A stretch of DNA of 64,000 nt from Cellulosilyticum sp. I15G10I2 (GCF_900095725.1 NZ_FMMP01000006.1:124001-188000); one strand, 5' to 3'; counted from the first letter of the stretch, positions 43,727 through 53,755 are shown. Notes: generated by a model from the letters alone, not told the origin. Numbers and translations: made by a program.

Positions 43727-44245
43727 CTAGAACAAAGGGTGTTTATGTTTTCCGTGCATATATAGCGTGGTTAAAATAAAATCTAGGATCATATAAAATA
43801 CAATAAGCGGCGTGATCAAATGCCAAGTAGAAGCGGCAAGACTATAAAGTATATAAATAGCAGGATGAATAACTAATATGAGAAGTAAAGATAGCAAGCT
43901 CCAATAAATAGAAAACTTTAAACAAATGTATCCCTTATAGTTAAAAGGAACTTTGCTGTAGTCCCAATATTTTGTTTTAAAATAATAGGACATAAGCCAT
44001 GCGGTGATATATTCAATTAAAGTTGGTAAAATCAGTGCAGCCAATATAAATATACTCAGCATTAATCTGTCTTTTAAAATAATAAGCATAGTGGCAGCAA
44101 ATCCATACATAGGCTTAATGGGGCTCATTAAAAAATTTGCCCTTAAAAAACTTCTTACTGTAAACAAATTAAACAACCCTTCAATGATCCACCCTATAAA
44201 GCTATAAAATGTAAAAAAAAATAAGAGAGATTCTATTTGATACAT
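43727..44245 (-). CDS. Putative ABC-transporter permease, CmpB (DUF1113) family
   Basis: This 172-residue membrane protein has about five helices. FYSFIGWIIEGLFNLF at the N-terminus and KYWDYSKVPFNYKGYICLKFSIYW (core WDYSKVPFNYKGYICL) in the loop are the hallmarks of the CmpB/DUF1113 family. The family is called a putative ABC permease, but members usually lack an ATPase partner, and none is here. The function is unknown. Confidence 0.8.
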   Translation of the reverse strand: MYQIESLLFFFTFYSFIGWIIEGLFNLFTVRSFLRANFLMSPIKPMYGFAATMLIILKDRLMLSIFILAALILPTLIEYITAWLMSYYFKTKYWDYSKVPFNYKGYICLKFSIYWSLLSLLLILVIHPAIYILYSLAASTWHLITPLIVFYMILDFILTTLYMHGKHKHPLF

Positions 44246-44337
44246 ACTATCACCTATCTCTATAACTAAAATTTATATATAGTATAAACGCAATTAATCA
44301 GAGTTACTCAGCAAATTTAAGAATATTAAAGGCAATT

Positions 44338-45240
44338 TTAGGGTATTTGTTTTAGCCAATTAAATAGATAATTATAGACCTCTTCTTTATTTTTTTCATG
44401 CAGTAGCTCATGACGATCTTCTTCAAAAAGCTTTAAAGAAACATCTTGAAAATTTAAGGTAAGGAGAAACTTATAAAGTTTAGTAACAGATTTACTATAA
44501 TTCCCAACTGGATCGAGAGAGCCAGAGATAATAAGCAGAGGGATATCTTTCCTGATTTTTGCTAATTTTTCTTTGCGATATAAATCTTTTAATCCTCTAA
44601 AAAGATAATAATAAAAATTGATGGGAAAAACTAAGCCGCAATAGGGGTCCTTCTCATATTTTTCTACCTGATGGGGATCAGAAGAGATCCATCTGAATTT
44701 AGCGTCAGTATCTAAAAATTTCTTATTGAAAGATCCAAAGGTTAAATACTCGATAAATTGATTAGGTTTGGTATCTTGGATAAAGCGATGCTGGAGTGTC
44801 GTAATCAAGGTGCCAATCTGTATTTTGAACCCCTTTTGTAAAGCGCTGCCAGATAGAATCATACCATTTATTGCATGGGAGTAACGTGTAAGGTACTCCC
44901 ATGCAATAAATGATCCAAAACTATGTCCTAAAATAATAAGTGGAAGGTTTTTATGCTGGGCTTTAATAAGCCTTGTAATCTTATATTCATCTTCAACAAT
45001 TGCATTAAAGCCGTCTTGACCAATATAACCAAGACTCATAATATCAGATGCTGTTTTTCCGTGGCCACGATGATCATTTGCATAAACAATAAAGCCATTA
45101 TAATTAAGAAAAGCTGCAAAATCTGTATACCTTTTAGCATGCTCGGCCATACCGTGAAAAATTTGCACAACGCCTTTAGGGGTGTCCACTTTATTCCATA
45201 CATAGGTATAAACATTTATAGTTTGTCCACTTTTTTTCAT
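44338..45240 (-). CDS. Alpha/beta hydrolase, monoacylglycerol lipase-like
   Basis: This 300-residue serine hydrolase belongs to the Hydrolase_4 group: KGVVQIFHGMAEH (oxyanion region), YANDHRGHGKT, nucleophile elbow LGHSFGSF (Ser at about 107), acid near SGSLDPVG and His in EEDRHELLHE. It probably cleaves monoacylglycerols or lysophospholipids in the cytoplasm. The stretch coding for residues ~109-127 contains an 18-bp perfect inverted repeat (44866-44911), which is unusual inside a gene. AAGGGGG lies before the ATG. Confidence 0.85.
   Translation of the reverse strand: MKKSGQTINVYTYVWNKVDTPKGVVQIFHGMAEHAKRYTDFAAFLNYNGFIVYANDHRGHGKTASDIMSLGYIGQDGFNAIVEDEYKITRLIKAQHKNLPLIILGHSFGSFIAWEYLTRYSHAINGMILSGSALQKGFKIQIGTLITTLQHRFIQDTKPNQFIEYLTFGSFNKKFLDTDAKFRWISSDPHQVEKYEKDPYCGLVFPINFYYYLFRGLKDLYRKEKLAKIRKDIPLLIISGSLDPVGNYSKSVTKLYKFLLTLNFQDVSLKLFEEDRHELLHEKNKEEVYNYLFNWLKQIP
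44866..44911. repeat. 18-bp perfect inverted repeat inside the hydrolase gene
   Basis: The arms 44866-44883 and 44894-44911 are exactly complementary around a 10-base loop. The repeat is wholly within coding sequence just after the nucleophile elbow. Confidence 0.75.
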
Positions 45241-45631
45241 AATTTTTAAAACCCCCTTGTATATTAGGTTATAGACCTGTAGACTATTTGATAGTATTCT
45301 AAGCGTTTTAAGCCTAATCTATTATAACATTTTGATTATAATGATAGTATTAGCAAAATACTAAAAATTATAAATTTGAGTTATTCATCACTATAAAGTT
45401 GTCTCTCGGAATGATTTGATATCACATATTATCGTAAATAACTAAAATTTAAAGATGTGAAATCTATAATAATACGGTATGTTGTAAAATAATTGAAGCT
45501 GTTATATTCAATAAAAATTTGTAAATTTATAAGATTAGCTATCACTAAAACGGTAATAATGTTATAATGAAGGGCAAACTTATAGTATAAATAGAGAAGA
45601 AATACCATAACCGTAAGTAGGTGGATAACGT
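45241..45631. other. Divergent intergenic region before ygiQ-like gene
   Basis: The spacer holds the degenerate kissing-loop element (45365-45470) and a TATAAT box (45563-45568) about 64 bp before the YgiQ start; its -35 match is poor. The rest is AT-rich with no reading frame that looks real. Confidence 0.5.
45365..45470 (-). repeat. Kissing-loop repeat element, copy 4 (degenerate)
   Basis: Read on the minus strand, it aligns with copy 2 over about 100 bases, from TATAGATTTCACATC onward. The first hairpin stem has two mismatches and the second hairpin's 3' arm is lost. The loop-loop pair is kept as AGTTATT/AATAACT (forward positions 45437-45443 and 45379-45385), including an A-T to G-C exchange relative to copy 2. 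Confidence 0.7.
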
Positions 45632-47533
45632 ATGGAAAAAGATTTTTTACCAATTAGTCAAGAGGATATGCTTAAAAGAGGTTGGGAACAACTGGATTTT
45701 ATTATTGTAACGGCAGATGCCTATATAGATCACCACAGCTTTGGGACAGCCATTATTTCTAGAGTATTAGAGCAAGCAGGTTATAAAGTAGGTATTATTG
45801 CACAGCCCAATTGGAAAAGTACAGAAGATTTTATGAAACTTGGCAGGCCTAGACTTGCCTTTTTAGTAAATGGCGGCAATATGGATTCTATGGTTAACCA
45901 CTACACTGTAAGTAAAAAACTTAGAGATAGGGATTTTTATTCACCAGGTGGTAAGATGGGCCTTCGCCCAGATCGTGCTACAATCGTATATTGTAATTGT
46001 ATTCGTCAAGCCTATAAAAATATAGATATTGTTATAGGTGGCATAGAGGCAAGTCTTAGACGATTTGCACATTATGATTATTGGAGTGATAGGGTCAGAA
46101 AATCTATTCTCATAGACAGTGGCGCAGATCTTTTAGTCTATGGCATGAGTGAAAAACAAATTGTAGAGATAGCAAGTGCTTTAAATGATGGCCTTGCTGC
46201 TAAATATATTAGATATGTTAATGGCACATGTTATGTAGCAGACAGTGTGGAAGAGGTTTATGAGTATATTCAGATTCCTTCGTATAAACAAGTCTGTGAA
46301 GATAAGATAAAATATGCTGAAGCTTTTAAAGTGCAGTACGAAGAACAAGATCCAATTCGTGGAAGAGCGATTCTGCAGGAGCATAGCGGTAAATATGTGG
46401 TGCAAAATAAACCAGAAATGCCTCTTACAAGAGAAGAGTTAGATAAAGTTTATGCGCTTGGCTATATGAAGAATTATCATCCTATCTATGAGAAAGCTGG
46501 GGGCGTACCAGCCATAGAAGAAGTTAAATTTAGTTTAGTCAGTGCAAGAGGATGCTTTGGGAGCTGCTCTTTTTGTGCGCTTACATTTCATCAGGGCAGG
46601 ATTGTTCAAAGTAGAAGTGAAGATTCTCTGTTAAACGAAGCTAAAGAAATAACAACTTTACCCGATTTTAAAGGTTATATACATGATGTTGGAGGACCAA
46701 CTGCTAATTTTAGATATCCAGCCTGTAAAAAACAATTAAAACATGGCGCATGTAAAAATAAGCAATGCTTATCTCCTGGGCCATGTAAAGATCTTGAAAT
46801 AGATCACGAGGAATACCTTAGAATTCTTAGAAATCTAAGAGAAATTCCTAAGGTAAAGAAGGTATTTGTGCGCTCAGGACTAAGATATGACTATATAATG
46901 GCCGATAAAAAGGATATATTTCTTAAAGAATTATTGGAACATCATGTAAGCGGACAGCTTAAGGTAGCACCTGAACATATAGCCCAAGAGGTACTAAAAT
47001 ATATGGGTAAACCGGCAGGTGGGACGTTTGATAAATTTTGTGAAAAGTTTGATAGGATTAATGAGCGTTTAGGCAAAAAACAATATATTATTCCTTATTT
47101 AATGTCGAGTCATCCGGGCAGCACTATTCAGTCCGCTATAAAGCTTGCTGAGTATTTAAGAGATATTCATTATCAGCCAGAGCAAGTACAAGATTTTTAT
47201 CCAACACCTGGGACACTTTCAACAACTATGTATTACACAGGACTTGATCCATTAACTAAGCAGTCTGTATATATACCTAAAAGCAAAAGTGAAAAAGCCA
47301 TGCAAAGAGCATTACTACAGTATCGTAATCCTAAAAAGTATGATATAGTTTATGAGGCTTTAGTGCTAGCCGGAAGAGAAGATCTTATTGGATATGGGCC
47401 AAAGTGCTTAATTAAGCCTAGAGAACATAAAAGGATAGTTAGAAATAACGAAAGCAAAAGCACCCTCCGGACAGATAATCCCAAAAAAACAAAAACTAAA
47501 GCTAAGTTAAAAAATACAAATAAGAAAAGATAA
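45632..47533 (+). CDS. YgiQ-family radical SAM protein
   Basis: This 633-residue protein has the YgiQ N-terminal region (residues ~1-290, [20 protein letters not shown]). The radical SAM core has CFGSCSFC (CX3CX2C, near residues 308-315) for the 4Fe-4S cluster. A C-terminal DUF3362 part includes [19 protein letters not shown]-like [14 protein letters not shown]. The tail is Lys/Asn-rich ([14 protein letters not shown]). The reaction is unknown. AGGTGG lies before the ATG. It stands alone. Confidence 0.88.
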   Translation: MEKDFLPISQEDMLKRGWEQLDFIIVTADAYIDHHSFGTAIISRVLEQAGYKVGIIAQPNWKSTEDFMKLGRPRLAFLVNGGNMDSMVNHYTVSKKLRDRDFYSPGGKMGLRPDRATIVYCNCIRQAYKNIDIVIGGIEASLRRFAHYDYWSDRVRKSILIDSGADLLVYGMSEKQIVEIASALNDGLAAKYIRYVNGTCYVADSVEEVYEYIQIPSYKQVCEDKIKYAEAFKVQYEEQDPIRGRAILQEHSGKYVVQNKPEMPLTREELDKVYALGYMKNYHPIYEKAGGVPAIEEVKFSLVSARGCFGSCSFCALTFHQGRIVQSRSEDSLLNEAKEITTLPDFKGYIHDVGGPTANFRYPACKKQLKHGACKNKQCLSPGPCKDLEIDHEEYLRILRNLREIPKVKKVFVRSGLRYDYIMADKKDIFLKELLEHHVSGQLKVAPEHIAQEVLKYMGKPAGGTFDKFCEKFDRINERLGKKQYIIPYLMSSHPGSTIQSAIKLAEYLRDIHYQPEQVQDFYPTPGTLSTTMYYTGLDPLTKQSVYIPKSKSEKAMQRALLQYRNPKKYDIVYEALVLAGREDLIGYGPKCLIKPREHKRIVRNNESKSTLRTDNPKKTKTKAKLKNTNKKR

Positions 47534-47643
47534 GCATAAACTGAATCATAAACTAGCGGAGCTTATTTGACACTGCTAGTTTAGTTAAAGACAATTATAA
47601 AACTTGTAATAAAATATATTAAGTTGCGAAAAGAGTTGATAGA

Positions 47644-48702
47644 GTGAGATTAATTAATGTAAATGCAATAAGAGAGGGAGATATTATTGCAAGAGATATT
47701 ATAAGTTATGAAGGAGGGATCCTTCTCACCCGTTCTAGTAAATTTAAGAATGCTTTTAGACAAAAATTATTAGAGCGGAATATTTATGAGGTATACATAG
47801 ATGATGAATTATCACAAGGTATATCTCCACAAGACATTATTAATCCTCAAATAAGACGTCAGATTAATCAGGATATAAAGACTGAGTTTGAAAAAATAAA
47901 ACATACTTTAGATATTAATGTAGAGGGTATTTCTAGAATTACAACCACTTTATTTGAGGAACTTTCTAAAAAAGAGATTGTATGTGATGTCATGGATCTT
48001 AAAATGAATGATGATTATACGTATCAGCATTGTATAGGAGTAGCTATCTTAACGACCATTGTATGTAATAAAATGGGTATTCGTAAAGACCATGCCCATA
48101 AAATTGTTATGGGCGCACTGATGCATGATATAGGTAAGATTATTATACCTAAAAATACTTTAAATAAGCCAGAAAAGCTTACACAAGAAGAATATGAATT
48201 ACTTAAGACCCATGTAGAGATAGGCTATAGAATAGTAGAAAAAAATAGCTCTGTAAGTCCCATTACAAAACTTGCTGTACTTTGTCATCATGAGAGAGAA
48301 GATGGTTCTGGCTATCCTTTAGGAAAAGGGGACGAATTACATATTGGCGCAAAAATAGTAGGGGTATGTGATGTATTTCATGCACTTATGTCAAATCGAC
48401 CTTATAGACAAGCTTTATCTGTTAAAGAAGTTATTGCCATTGCTCAAATGGAGAAGATTAATGTACCTATAAGACAAGTCGTAGAAAGTATTTTAGCTTT
48501 TTATCCAGTTGGAAGTACTGTTCTTCTAAGTAATGGTGATATTGGTATTGTAGAGAAAAACTTCGTTCAAGACGTAGCAAGACCACTGGTAAAAGTCGTT
48601 TATAATGTGAACACCCACCAAAAGCATGAATACAAGCTTAATTTACAAGAGCGTTTGGATGTCTGTGTAGCAGAAAAAATTCCGGATATTCCTCATTCCT
48701 GA
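47644..48702 (+). CDS. HD-GYP domain protein
   Basis: This 352-residue protein has an N-terminal region of ~110 residues without a known sensor fold, followed by an HD-GYP domain at ~115-290. The domain has LMHDIGKIIIPKN, KTHVEIGYRI, HHEREDGSGYP and VCDVFHALMSNRPYR, all catalytic positions intact. A C-terminal ~60-residue module (VLLSNGDIGIVEKN) resembles that found in similar clostridial c-di-GMP phosphodiesterases. It has a GTG start; the ribosome binding site is weak. It converges with the nucleoside importer across a 56-bp palindrome. Confidence 0.85.
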   Translation: MRLINVNAIREGDIIARDIISYEGGILLTRSSKFKNAFRQKLLERNIYEVYIDDELSQGISPQDIINPQIRRQINQDIKTEFEKIKHTLDINVEGISRITTTLFEELSKKEIVCDVMDLKMNDDYTYQHCIGVAILTTIVCNKMGIRKDHAHKIVMGALMHDIGKIIIPKNTLNKPEKLTQEEYELLKTHVEIGYRIVEKNSSVSPITKLAVLCHHEREDGSGYPLGKGDELHIGAKIVGVCDVFHALMSNRPYRQALSVKEVIAIAQMEKINVPIRQVVESILAFYPVGSTVLLSNGDIGIVEKNFVQDVARPLVKVVYNVNTHQKHEYKLNLQERLDVCVAEKIPDIPHS

Positions 48703-48723
48703 TACTAAAAGTTTAACTTATAA

Positions 48724-48779
48724 AGAAACTCAAAAACGCCTCCTATAGAAGCTTCTATAGGAGGCGTTTTTGAGTTTCT
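48724..48779. terminator. 56-bp perfect palindromic bidirectional terminator
   Basis: The sequence is exactly self-complementary about the 48751/48752 centre (AAGCTT), with no loop bases. ACGCC/GGCGT stems flanked by A and T runs serve the converging HD-GYP and permease genes. Confidence 0.85.
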
Positions 48780-48783
48780 AGGT

Positions 48784-49737
48784 TTAGCGTTTGCCATGAT
48801 CAAATGGTTCTCCAGCAGCTTTGGGGGCCTGAGAAGATTTCGAAAAAATGACTAGGGCAATTAAGGTTACAACATACGGGAAAATCTTTAGAAATACAGA
48901 CGGTATATTTGCAAATTGAGGAATAACTTGAGATACATTAGATACAGTGCTTGCAAAACCAAAAAATAAAGTTGTAGCTAGTATGCCAAGCGGTTTCCAT
49001 TGACCAAATATAAGAGCGGCCAGTGCCAAAAAGCCAAAGCCAGCTACACTGCCATTAAATTCACCAGAAAAGGTAACAAGATAAATGCCACCACCAAGTC
49101 CAGCAAAAGCTCCGGATATTATAACGCCAATATAACGCATACGCGTAACATTAATGCCGGCTGCATCGGCTGCATGAGGATGTTCACCACATGCTCTTAG
49201 GCGCAGGCCAAAAGAAGTTTTATACAGAATAAAAGTAAATACCATAAGAATAATGAGTACTAACCAAGTAGTAGGATAGGTATTTCTAAAGAATAAGGGT
49301 CCAATAAAAGGAATATCCTTTAAAATTGTAATATTTTGTTTGCCAAGACTAGCAGGCAGACGAATATTACCACTTCCGGTTATATTTCTCGCTAAAAAGA
49401 TAGTCAGCGAACCAGCCATCATATTAATAGCGGTACCGCTTATAACTTGATTAGCCTGAAGGTTAATACTTGCAAAGGCGTGAAGCAGTGAAAAAAGCGC
49501 ACCAACAACCATTGCCATGATAAGTCCGACGGCTATAGTCCAGAGGTTGCTGCCAAATGAATGCTGAAGAAAAAAGATAGTGAGCCCGCTTGAAAAGGCG
49601 CCTACTATCATAAGTCCATCAAGACCGATATTAACGATACCACTGCGTTCACAGTAAAGAGCCCCGAGGGCTGTAATAAGCAGAGGAATAGTAAAAGCAA
49701 TGGCGTAGGGGAATATTTGTTCAATAGTTTGCCACAT
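48784..49737 (-). CDS. Nucleoside ABC transporter permease (NupQ/YufQ type)
   Basis: This 317-residue membrane protein has about nine helices and the BPD_transp_2 marks LYCERSGIVNIGLDGLMIVG near the start (core SGIVNIGLDGL) and RACGEHPHAADAAGI in the coupling loop. This form is typical of the second permease of BMP-type nucleoside importers. It is the last gene of a minus-strand operon, 2 bp after the first permease. Confidence 0.9.
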   Translation of the reverse strand: MWQTIEQIFPYAIAFTIPLLITALGALYCERSGIVNIGLDGLMIVGAFSSGLTIFFLQHSFGSNLWTIAVGLIMAMVVGALFSLLHAFASINLQANQVISGTAINMMAGSLTIFLARNITGSGNIRLPASLGKQNITILKDIPFIGPLFFRNTYPTTWLVLIILMVFTFILYKTSFGLRLRACGEHPHAADAAGINVTRMRYIGVIISGAFAGLGGGIYLVTFSGEFNGSVAGFGFLALAALIFGQWKPLGILATTLFFGFASTVSNVSQVIPQFANIPSVFLKIFPYVVTLIALVIFSKSSQAPKAAGEPFDHGKR

Positions 49738-49739
49738 GA

Positions 49740-50900
49740 TTATTCATCTCCCTTCTTAGTGGGGTCTTTTTCGGATTCATGGGGAGGCATAAAGCCATAG
49801 CTTGTATTTAAATTATCTGTGTTTTTAACGGCAGTATCCACAAGCGGTGTTTGATCAGAACGTAAATTTTTGCGTGACTTATAAAACTTATCCAAGAATC
49901 GTTCAACCAACATACTTGTTGCTGCAAAATAGATAATTGTAGCAATAATGGTATCGGCTATTTCGGGAGGGATATCCGTCATGGCATTCATAAAACCACG
50001 TCCTGAGTAAAGAAGACCAAAAAATAATGCAGCAAGCAACGAACCAATAGGTGTATTTGCTCCAAGGAGTGATACAGCAATGCCATCAAATCCTTGAGAC
50101 GGCATCACACCAATTTGGATGTTATTTGCGTTGCCTGCATATTGTACAACCCCTGCAAGGCCTGCAAGACCACCGGCTATCATCATGGAAAGAATAATAT
50201 TCTTATTAACAGAAATACCCCCATATTCAGCGGCGTATCTGTTAAAGCCAACAGATTTTAATTCATAACCAAAAGTAGTTTTGTTTAAAATAAAAGCAAT
50301 CACAAGAGCCGCAATAATAGCTACAAAAAGCCCTAGGTTAATATAGGAGCCTCCAAATAAATTGGATAACCAAGGTGCTCTTAACGTAGCGCTGTCTGCA
50401 AGAAGTCTTGATTCAGTCTCCATATTGCCTTTATAGTAGGCTTTAATGGCATAATAGACAATCCAATAACCTATCCAGTTCATCATAATGGAAGAAACAA
50501 CCTCATGCACGTTAAACATGGCTTTTAAAATACCAGGAACAAAGGCAAACAAAGCCCCGCCAAAAAAACCTGCAAGCACCATAAGCGGCACCAAAATGGC
50601 ACTAGGCAAGTTACTGCTGAGGCCTACCACAGTTGCGCAGAAACCACCAAACAGCATTTGACCTGGTGTTCCGATATTAAAAAGTCCTGTTCTAAAAGCA
50701 AAAGCAACAGATAGTCCAGTTAGAATAAGAGGTGTAGCAGTAGCTAATGTGTTGCCAATACGTTCTAAAGTTAATGTACCCCCTTGAATGAGATACATAA
50801 ATCCTACAAAAGGATTATGCCCTGTAAGGAGCATCAAAAAAGCACCGGCAATTAATCCGAGGAACACTGCTATAAGAGAGACCATTCCCTTTTTATTCAT
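49740..50900 (-). CDS. Nucleoside ABC transporter permease (NupP/YufP type)
   Basis: This 386-residue membrane protein has about ten helices, with AFRTGLFNIGTPGQMLFGG and SVGFNRYAAEYGGI as family marks. The C-terminus has a polar tail of about 40 residues. It overlaps the end of the ATPase gene by 8 bases (ATGAATAAAAAG start inside the ATPase coding end). It pairs with the following permease. Confidence 0.9.
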   Translation of the reverse strand: MNKKGMVSLIAVFLGLIAGAFLMLLTGHNPFVGFMYLIQGGTLTLERIGNTLATATPLILTGLSVAFAFRTGLFNIGTPGQMLFGGFCATVVGLSSNLPSAILVPLMVLAGFFGGALFAFVPGILKAMFNVHEVVSSIMMNWIGYWIVYYAIKAYYKGNMETESRLLADSATLRAPWLSNLFGGSYINLGLFVAIIAALVIAFILNKTTFGYELKSVGFNRYAAEYGGISVNKNIILSMMIAGGLAGLAGVVQYAGNANNIQIGVMPSQGFDGIAVSLLGANTPIGSLLAALFFGLLYSGRGFMNAMTDIPPEIADTIIATIIYFAATSMLVERFLDKFYKSRKNLRSDQTPLVDTAVKNTDNLNTSYGFMPPHESEKDPTKKGDE

Positions 50901-52419
50901 GATTTATGCCTCCTTTCACACCTGCCATCATAAGGCCTATTTCATTTTCGTTTGTTTCATCAGCAATGACAGTACCAATAAGCTCCCCGTTATTGACGAT
51001 AGCTATTTTATCAGAGACATTCATAACCTCATCTAGTTCAAGGGAAACAAGAAGAACAGCTTTTCCTTTATCACGCTGTTCAATAAGTCTTTGATGAATA
51101 TACTCAATAGATCCTACATCTAGTCCGCGGGTGGGTTGAACAGCAATAAGCAGGTCTGGATCTAATTCCATTTCACGACCGATTATTGCTTTTTGCTGAT
51201 TGCCTCCTGATAAAGAACGGGCTATAGAAGCGCCTCCTTCACCTGAACGCACATCAAATGAATCAATAATTGTATCGGTATACTTTTTAATAGCTTGTCT
51301 GTTTAAAAGTCCATATTTAGAAAATGGTTCTTGATGGTAGATTTCTAGAATCATGTTATCCTCTACACTATAGTCAAGAATTAAACCACGTTTATGCCGG
51401 TCTTCTGGAATATGGGCAATACCTGAAGCGATACGTTTTTTTACAGAGAGCTGATTAATCACTTTATCTTTTAAGATGATAGAACCACTTTCAATTTTTC
51501 TAAGACCTGTAATTGCTTCGACGAGTTCACTTTGTCCATTACCTTCGACGCCAGCGATGCCTACAATCTCTCCTGCTCTTATTTCAAGAGAGAAATTTTT
51601 AAGACCTAATACCTTTTTGTTATTTTGAACTGATAGATTATCGATTTTTAAAATAGTTGGGCCAGGCTTGCTGGCTGCTTTAGCAACTTTAAAAGATACA
51701 GGGCGACCGACCATCATTTTAGCCATTTCAGCTTCACTTGTAGAGCTGACATTTACTGTACCAATACATTTACCACGGCGAATAACAGTACAGCGGTCTG
51801 CAACAGCTTTGATTTCTCTTAGCTTATGGGTAATAAGTATAATAGATTTTCCTTCTTTAATTAGATTTTTCATGATTTCAATTAAGTCATTGATTTCTTG
51901 GGGTGTAAGTACAGCGGTAGGCTCATCAAAAATAAGAACCTTAGCATCTCTATAAAGCATTTTCATGATTTCAACTCTTTGCTGCATACCAACAGAGATA
52001 TCTTCAATTTTAGCATAAGGGTCTATATTTAAACCATAACGCTTAGAAAGCTCAGCGACTTTAACAGCAGCAGATTTTATATCTACGCTTAATCCTTTTT
52101 TAGGTTCAATACCAAGAATAATATTTTCTGTCGTTGTAAAGTTGTGGACAAGCTTAAAGTGTTGATGAACCATGCCAATACCTAGATCATTGGCAACATT
52201 AGGATTCTCAATTTTGATTTCGGAGCCGTTCATTTTAATGATTCCTTGATCTGGATGATACATGCCAAAGAGCATACCCATAAGTGTGGATTTTCCGGCA
52301 CCGTTTTCACCGAGCAGTGCATGTACTTCGCCAGCTTTAAGCTGAAGTGTAACATTATCATTTGCAACAATCCCTGGGAATTCTTTTCTAATATTTAACA
52401 TCTCTACAATATAATCCAT
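50893..52419 (-). CDS. Nucleoside ABC transporter ATP-binding protein (NupO/YufO type)
   Basis: This 508-residue protein has two fused ABC domains: Walker [12 protein letters not shown], signature ISVGMQQRVEIMK and FDEPTAVLTP in the first; [20 protein letters not shown] and QPTRGLDVG in the second. These fit the BMP/Nup nucleoside group. AAAGGAGG lies 8 bases before the ATG. Immediately upstream is kissing-loop element copy 1, behind a TATAAT box, so a second promoter may serve the ATPase and permeases separately from bmpA. Confidence 0.92.
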   Translation of the reverse strand: MDYIVEMLNIRKEFPGIVANDNVTLQLKAGEVHALLGENGAGKSTLMGMLFGMYHPDQGIIKMNGSEIKIENPNVANDLGIGMVHQHFKLVHNFTTTENIILGIEPKKGLSVDIKSAAVKVAELSKRYGLNIDPYAKIEDISVGMQQRVEIMKMLYRDAKVLIFDEPTAVLTPQEINDLIEIMKNLIKEGKSIILITHKLREIKAVADRCTVIRRGKCIGTVNVSSTSEAEMAKMMVGRPVSFKVAKAASKPGPTILKIDNLSVQNNKKVLGLKNFSLEIRAGEIVGIAGVEGNGQSELVEAITGLRKIESGSIILKDKVINQLSVKKRIASGIAHIPEDRHKRGLILDYSVEDNMILEIYHQEPFSKYGLLNRQAIKKYTDTIIDSFDVRSGEGGASIARSLSGGNQQKAIIGREMELDPDLLIAVQPTRGLDVGSIEYIHQRLIEQRDKGKAVLLVSLELDEVMNVSDKIAIVNNGELIGTVIADETNENEIGLMMAGVKGGINHE

Positions 52420-52435
52420 ATTTTCGCCTCCTTTA

Positions 52436-52552
52436 CTATAGATTTCACATTTTAAAGGCTGACTTATTCACGATGTTATTTGATGTGAAATCATTCTATG
52501 AAACAACATTATAGTAATGAATAAATCAAGTTTATATGTTGTTTCTCTATGT
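52436..52552 (+). repeat. Kissing-loop repeat element, copy 1
   Basis: Hairpin 1 pairs GATTTCACAT (52441-52450) with ATGTGAAATC (52483-52492). Hairpin 2 pairs GAAACAACAT (52500-52509) with ATGTTGTTTC (52536-52545). The loops contain complementary TTATTCA (52464-52470) and TGAATAA (52518-52524). It lies between the bmpA terminator and the ribosome binding site of the ATPase gene, reversed relative to that gene. Confidence 0.85.
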
Positions 52553-52584
52553 ATTATATAACATTTCCTTTAATTTATTAGATA

Positions 52585-52626
52585 TTATATTAAAAAAAGA
52601 CGGAATTCCGTCTTTTTTTAATATAA
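52585..52626. terminator. 42-bp perfect palindromic terminator after bmpA-type gene
   Basis: Exactly self-complementary about GAATTC (centre 52605/52606), with seven A on one side and seven T on the other, it works as an intrinsic terminator on either strand. It lies between the binding-protein gene and its ATPase, so read-through must be limited. Confidence 0.85.
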
Positions 52627-52660
52627 ATCATTTTATAAAGTAATAAGCGTATTTATAAGA

Positions 52661-53755
52661 TTATTTAATAAGTGTGCCGTCATTTTCACTAGCTACAATA
52701 ATGTCACCAGATTTTATTTTCTCAAAAATATCATTTGTTTTTGAGATAGTATCACTACTGAGGTTAGGATTAGTTTCAGGAATACCAATACCATTATTTT
52801 TAGCATCAAATGTAAGTATCTCACCACCAGGGAAAGTTCCTTCAGTTTCAGCCTTGATCATATCATAGGCTGCGACATCAATATATTTCATAGCAGATGT
52901 AAGAATAATGGATTTACCGGTTTTTTCATCAAGACCTTCTGCATATTGGTCAACATCTACACCAATTACCCAAACGTCCTGTCCGCTTGCAGCACGTTCT
53001 TTGGCTTCTGTAATAGCCCCTACACCAACTCCGCCAGCTGCTGTAAAGATAGCTTTTACGCCTTTATCATACATTTGAGCCGCAAGTTGTTGTCCCGCAG
53101 CTACATTATCAAATGAACCTTGATAAACGACATTTTCTTCTTTTACTGTAATAGAAGTGCCTAAATTTTCATTAGCATACTGGATACCTTGCTGGAAGCC
53201 CCAGTTGAATTTTTGAACAGCTGGAATTTCCATTCCGCCAATAAAACCAAAATTGCCATCTTTAACTTGAAGTGCTGATGCAACACCAGCTAAAAAGCCA
53301 GATTCATGTTCAGCAAAAAAGATAGAAACAGTGTTTTCTTTTACAACAGGTGTATAATCTCCTGTGTGAGGATAGCCATCAATAAGTACAAATTTTGCAT
53401 CCGTATAACGATCTTGTGCTTGGAAAATAGCTGTTTCAAATTTAAAGCCTGGCGTTACAATGAATTTATAACCAGCGTCATAAAGATTTGTTATTTCTTT
53501 TAAGTAATCTGCTTCAGTAGTTCCGGTTGGCTTTAAGTATTTAGAGTTTGCACCTGAGCCTTGAACGCCTTCCCAAGTTCCCTGATTAAAGGATTTGTCA
53601 TCAATTGTGCCAGCATCAGTTACCATACCTACTTTAAGATCGGTTTTAAGTGGTTCAAACTTACTGTTTGTTTGCTGTTTGGGTGCTGCACAGCCAGTAA
53701 ATAAACTTATTACTAGGGCACTGCAAAGAACTACCGCTAAATGTTTCTTTTTCAT
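52661..53755 (-). CDS. BMP-family nucleoside-binding lipoprotein
   Basis: This 364-residue lipoprotein (lipobox LFTGC, Cys 22) has the BMP/PnrA fold: LKVGMVTDAGTIDDKSFNQGTWEG (core DAGTIDDKSFNQ) at the start, FGFIGGMEIPAVQKFNWGFQQG in the middle and VIGVDVDQYA near residue 270. It binds purine or pyrimidine nucleosides for the downstream ABC genes. It is first in the operon, separated from the ATPase by a palindromic terminator. Confidence 0.92.
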   Translation of the reverse strand: MKKKHLAVVLCSALVISLFTGCAAPKQQTNSKFEPLKTDLKVGMVTDAGTIDDKSFNQGTWEGVQGSGANSKYLKPTGTTEADYLKEITNLYDAGYKFIVTPGFKFETAIFQAQDRYTDAKFVLIDGYPHTGDYTPVVKENTVSIFFAEHESGFLAGVASALQVKDGNFGFIGGMEIPAVQKFNWGFQQGIQYANENLGTSITVKEENVVYQGSFDNVAAGQQLAAQMYDKGVKAIFTAAGGVGVGAITEAKERAASGQDVWVIGVDVDQYAEGLDEKTGKSIILTSAMKYIDVAAYDMIKAETEGTFPGGEILTFDAKNNGIGIPETNPNLSSDTISKTNDIFEKIKSGDIIVASENDGTLIK

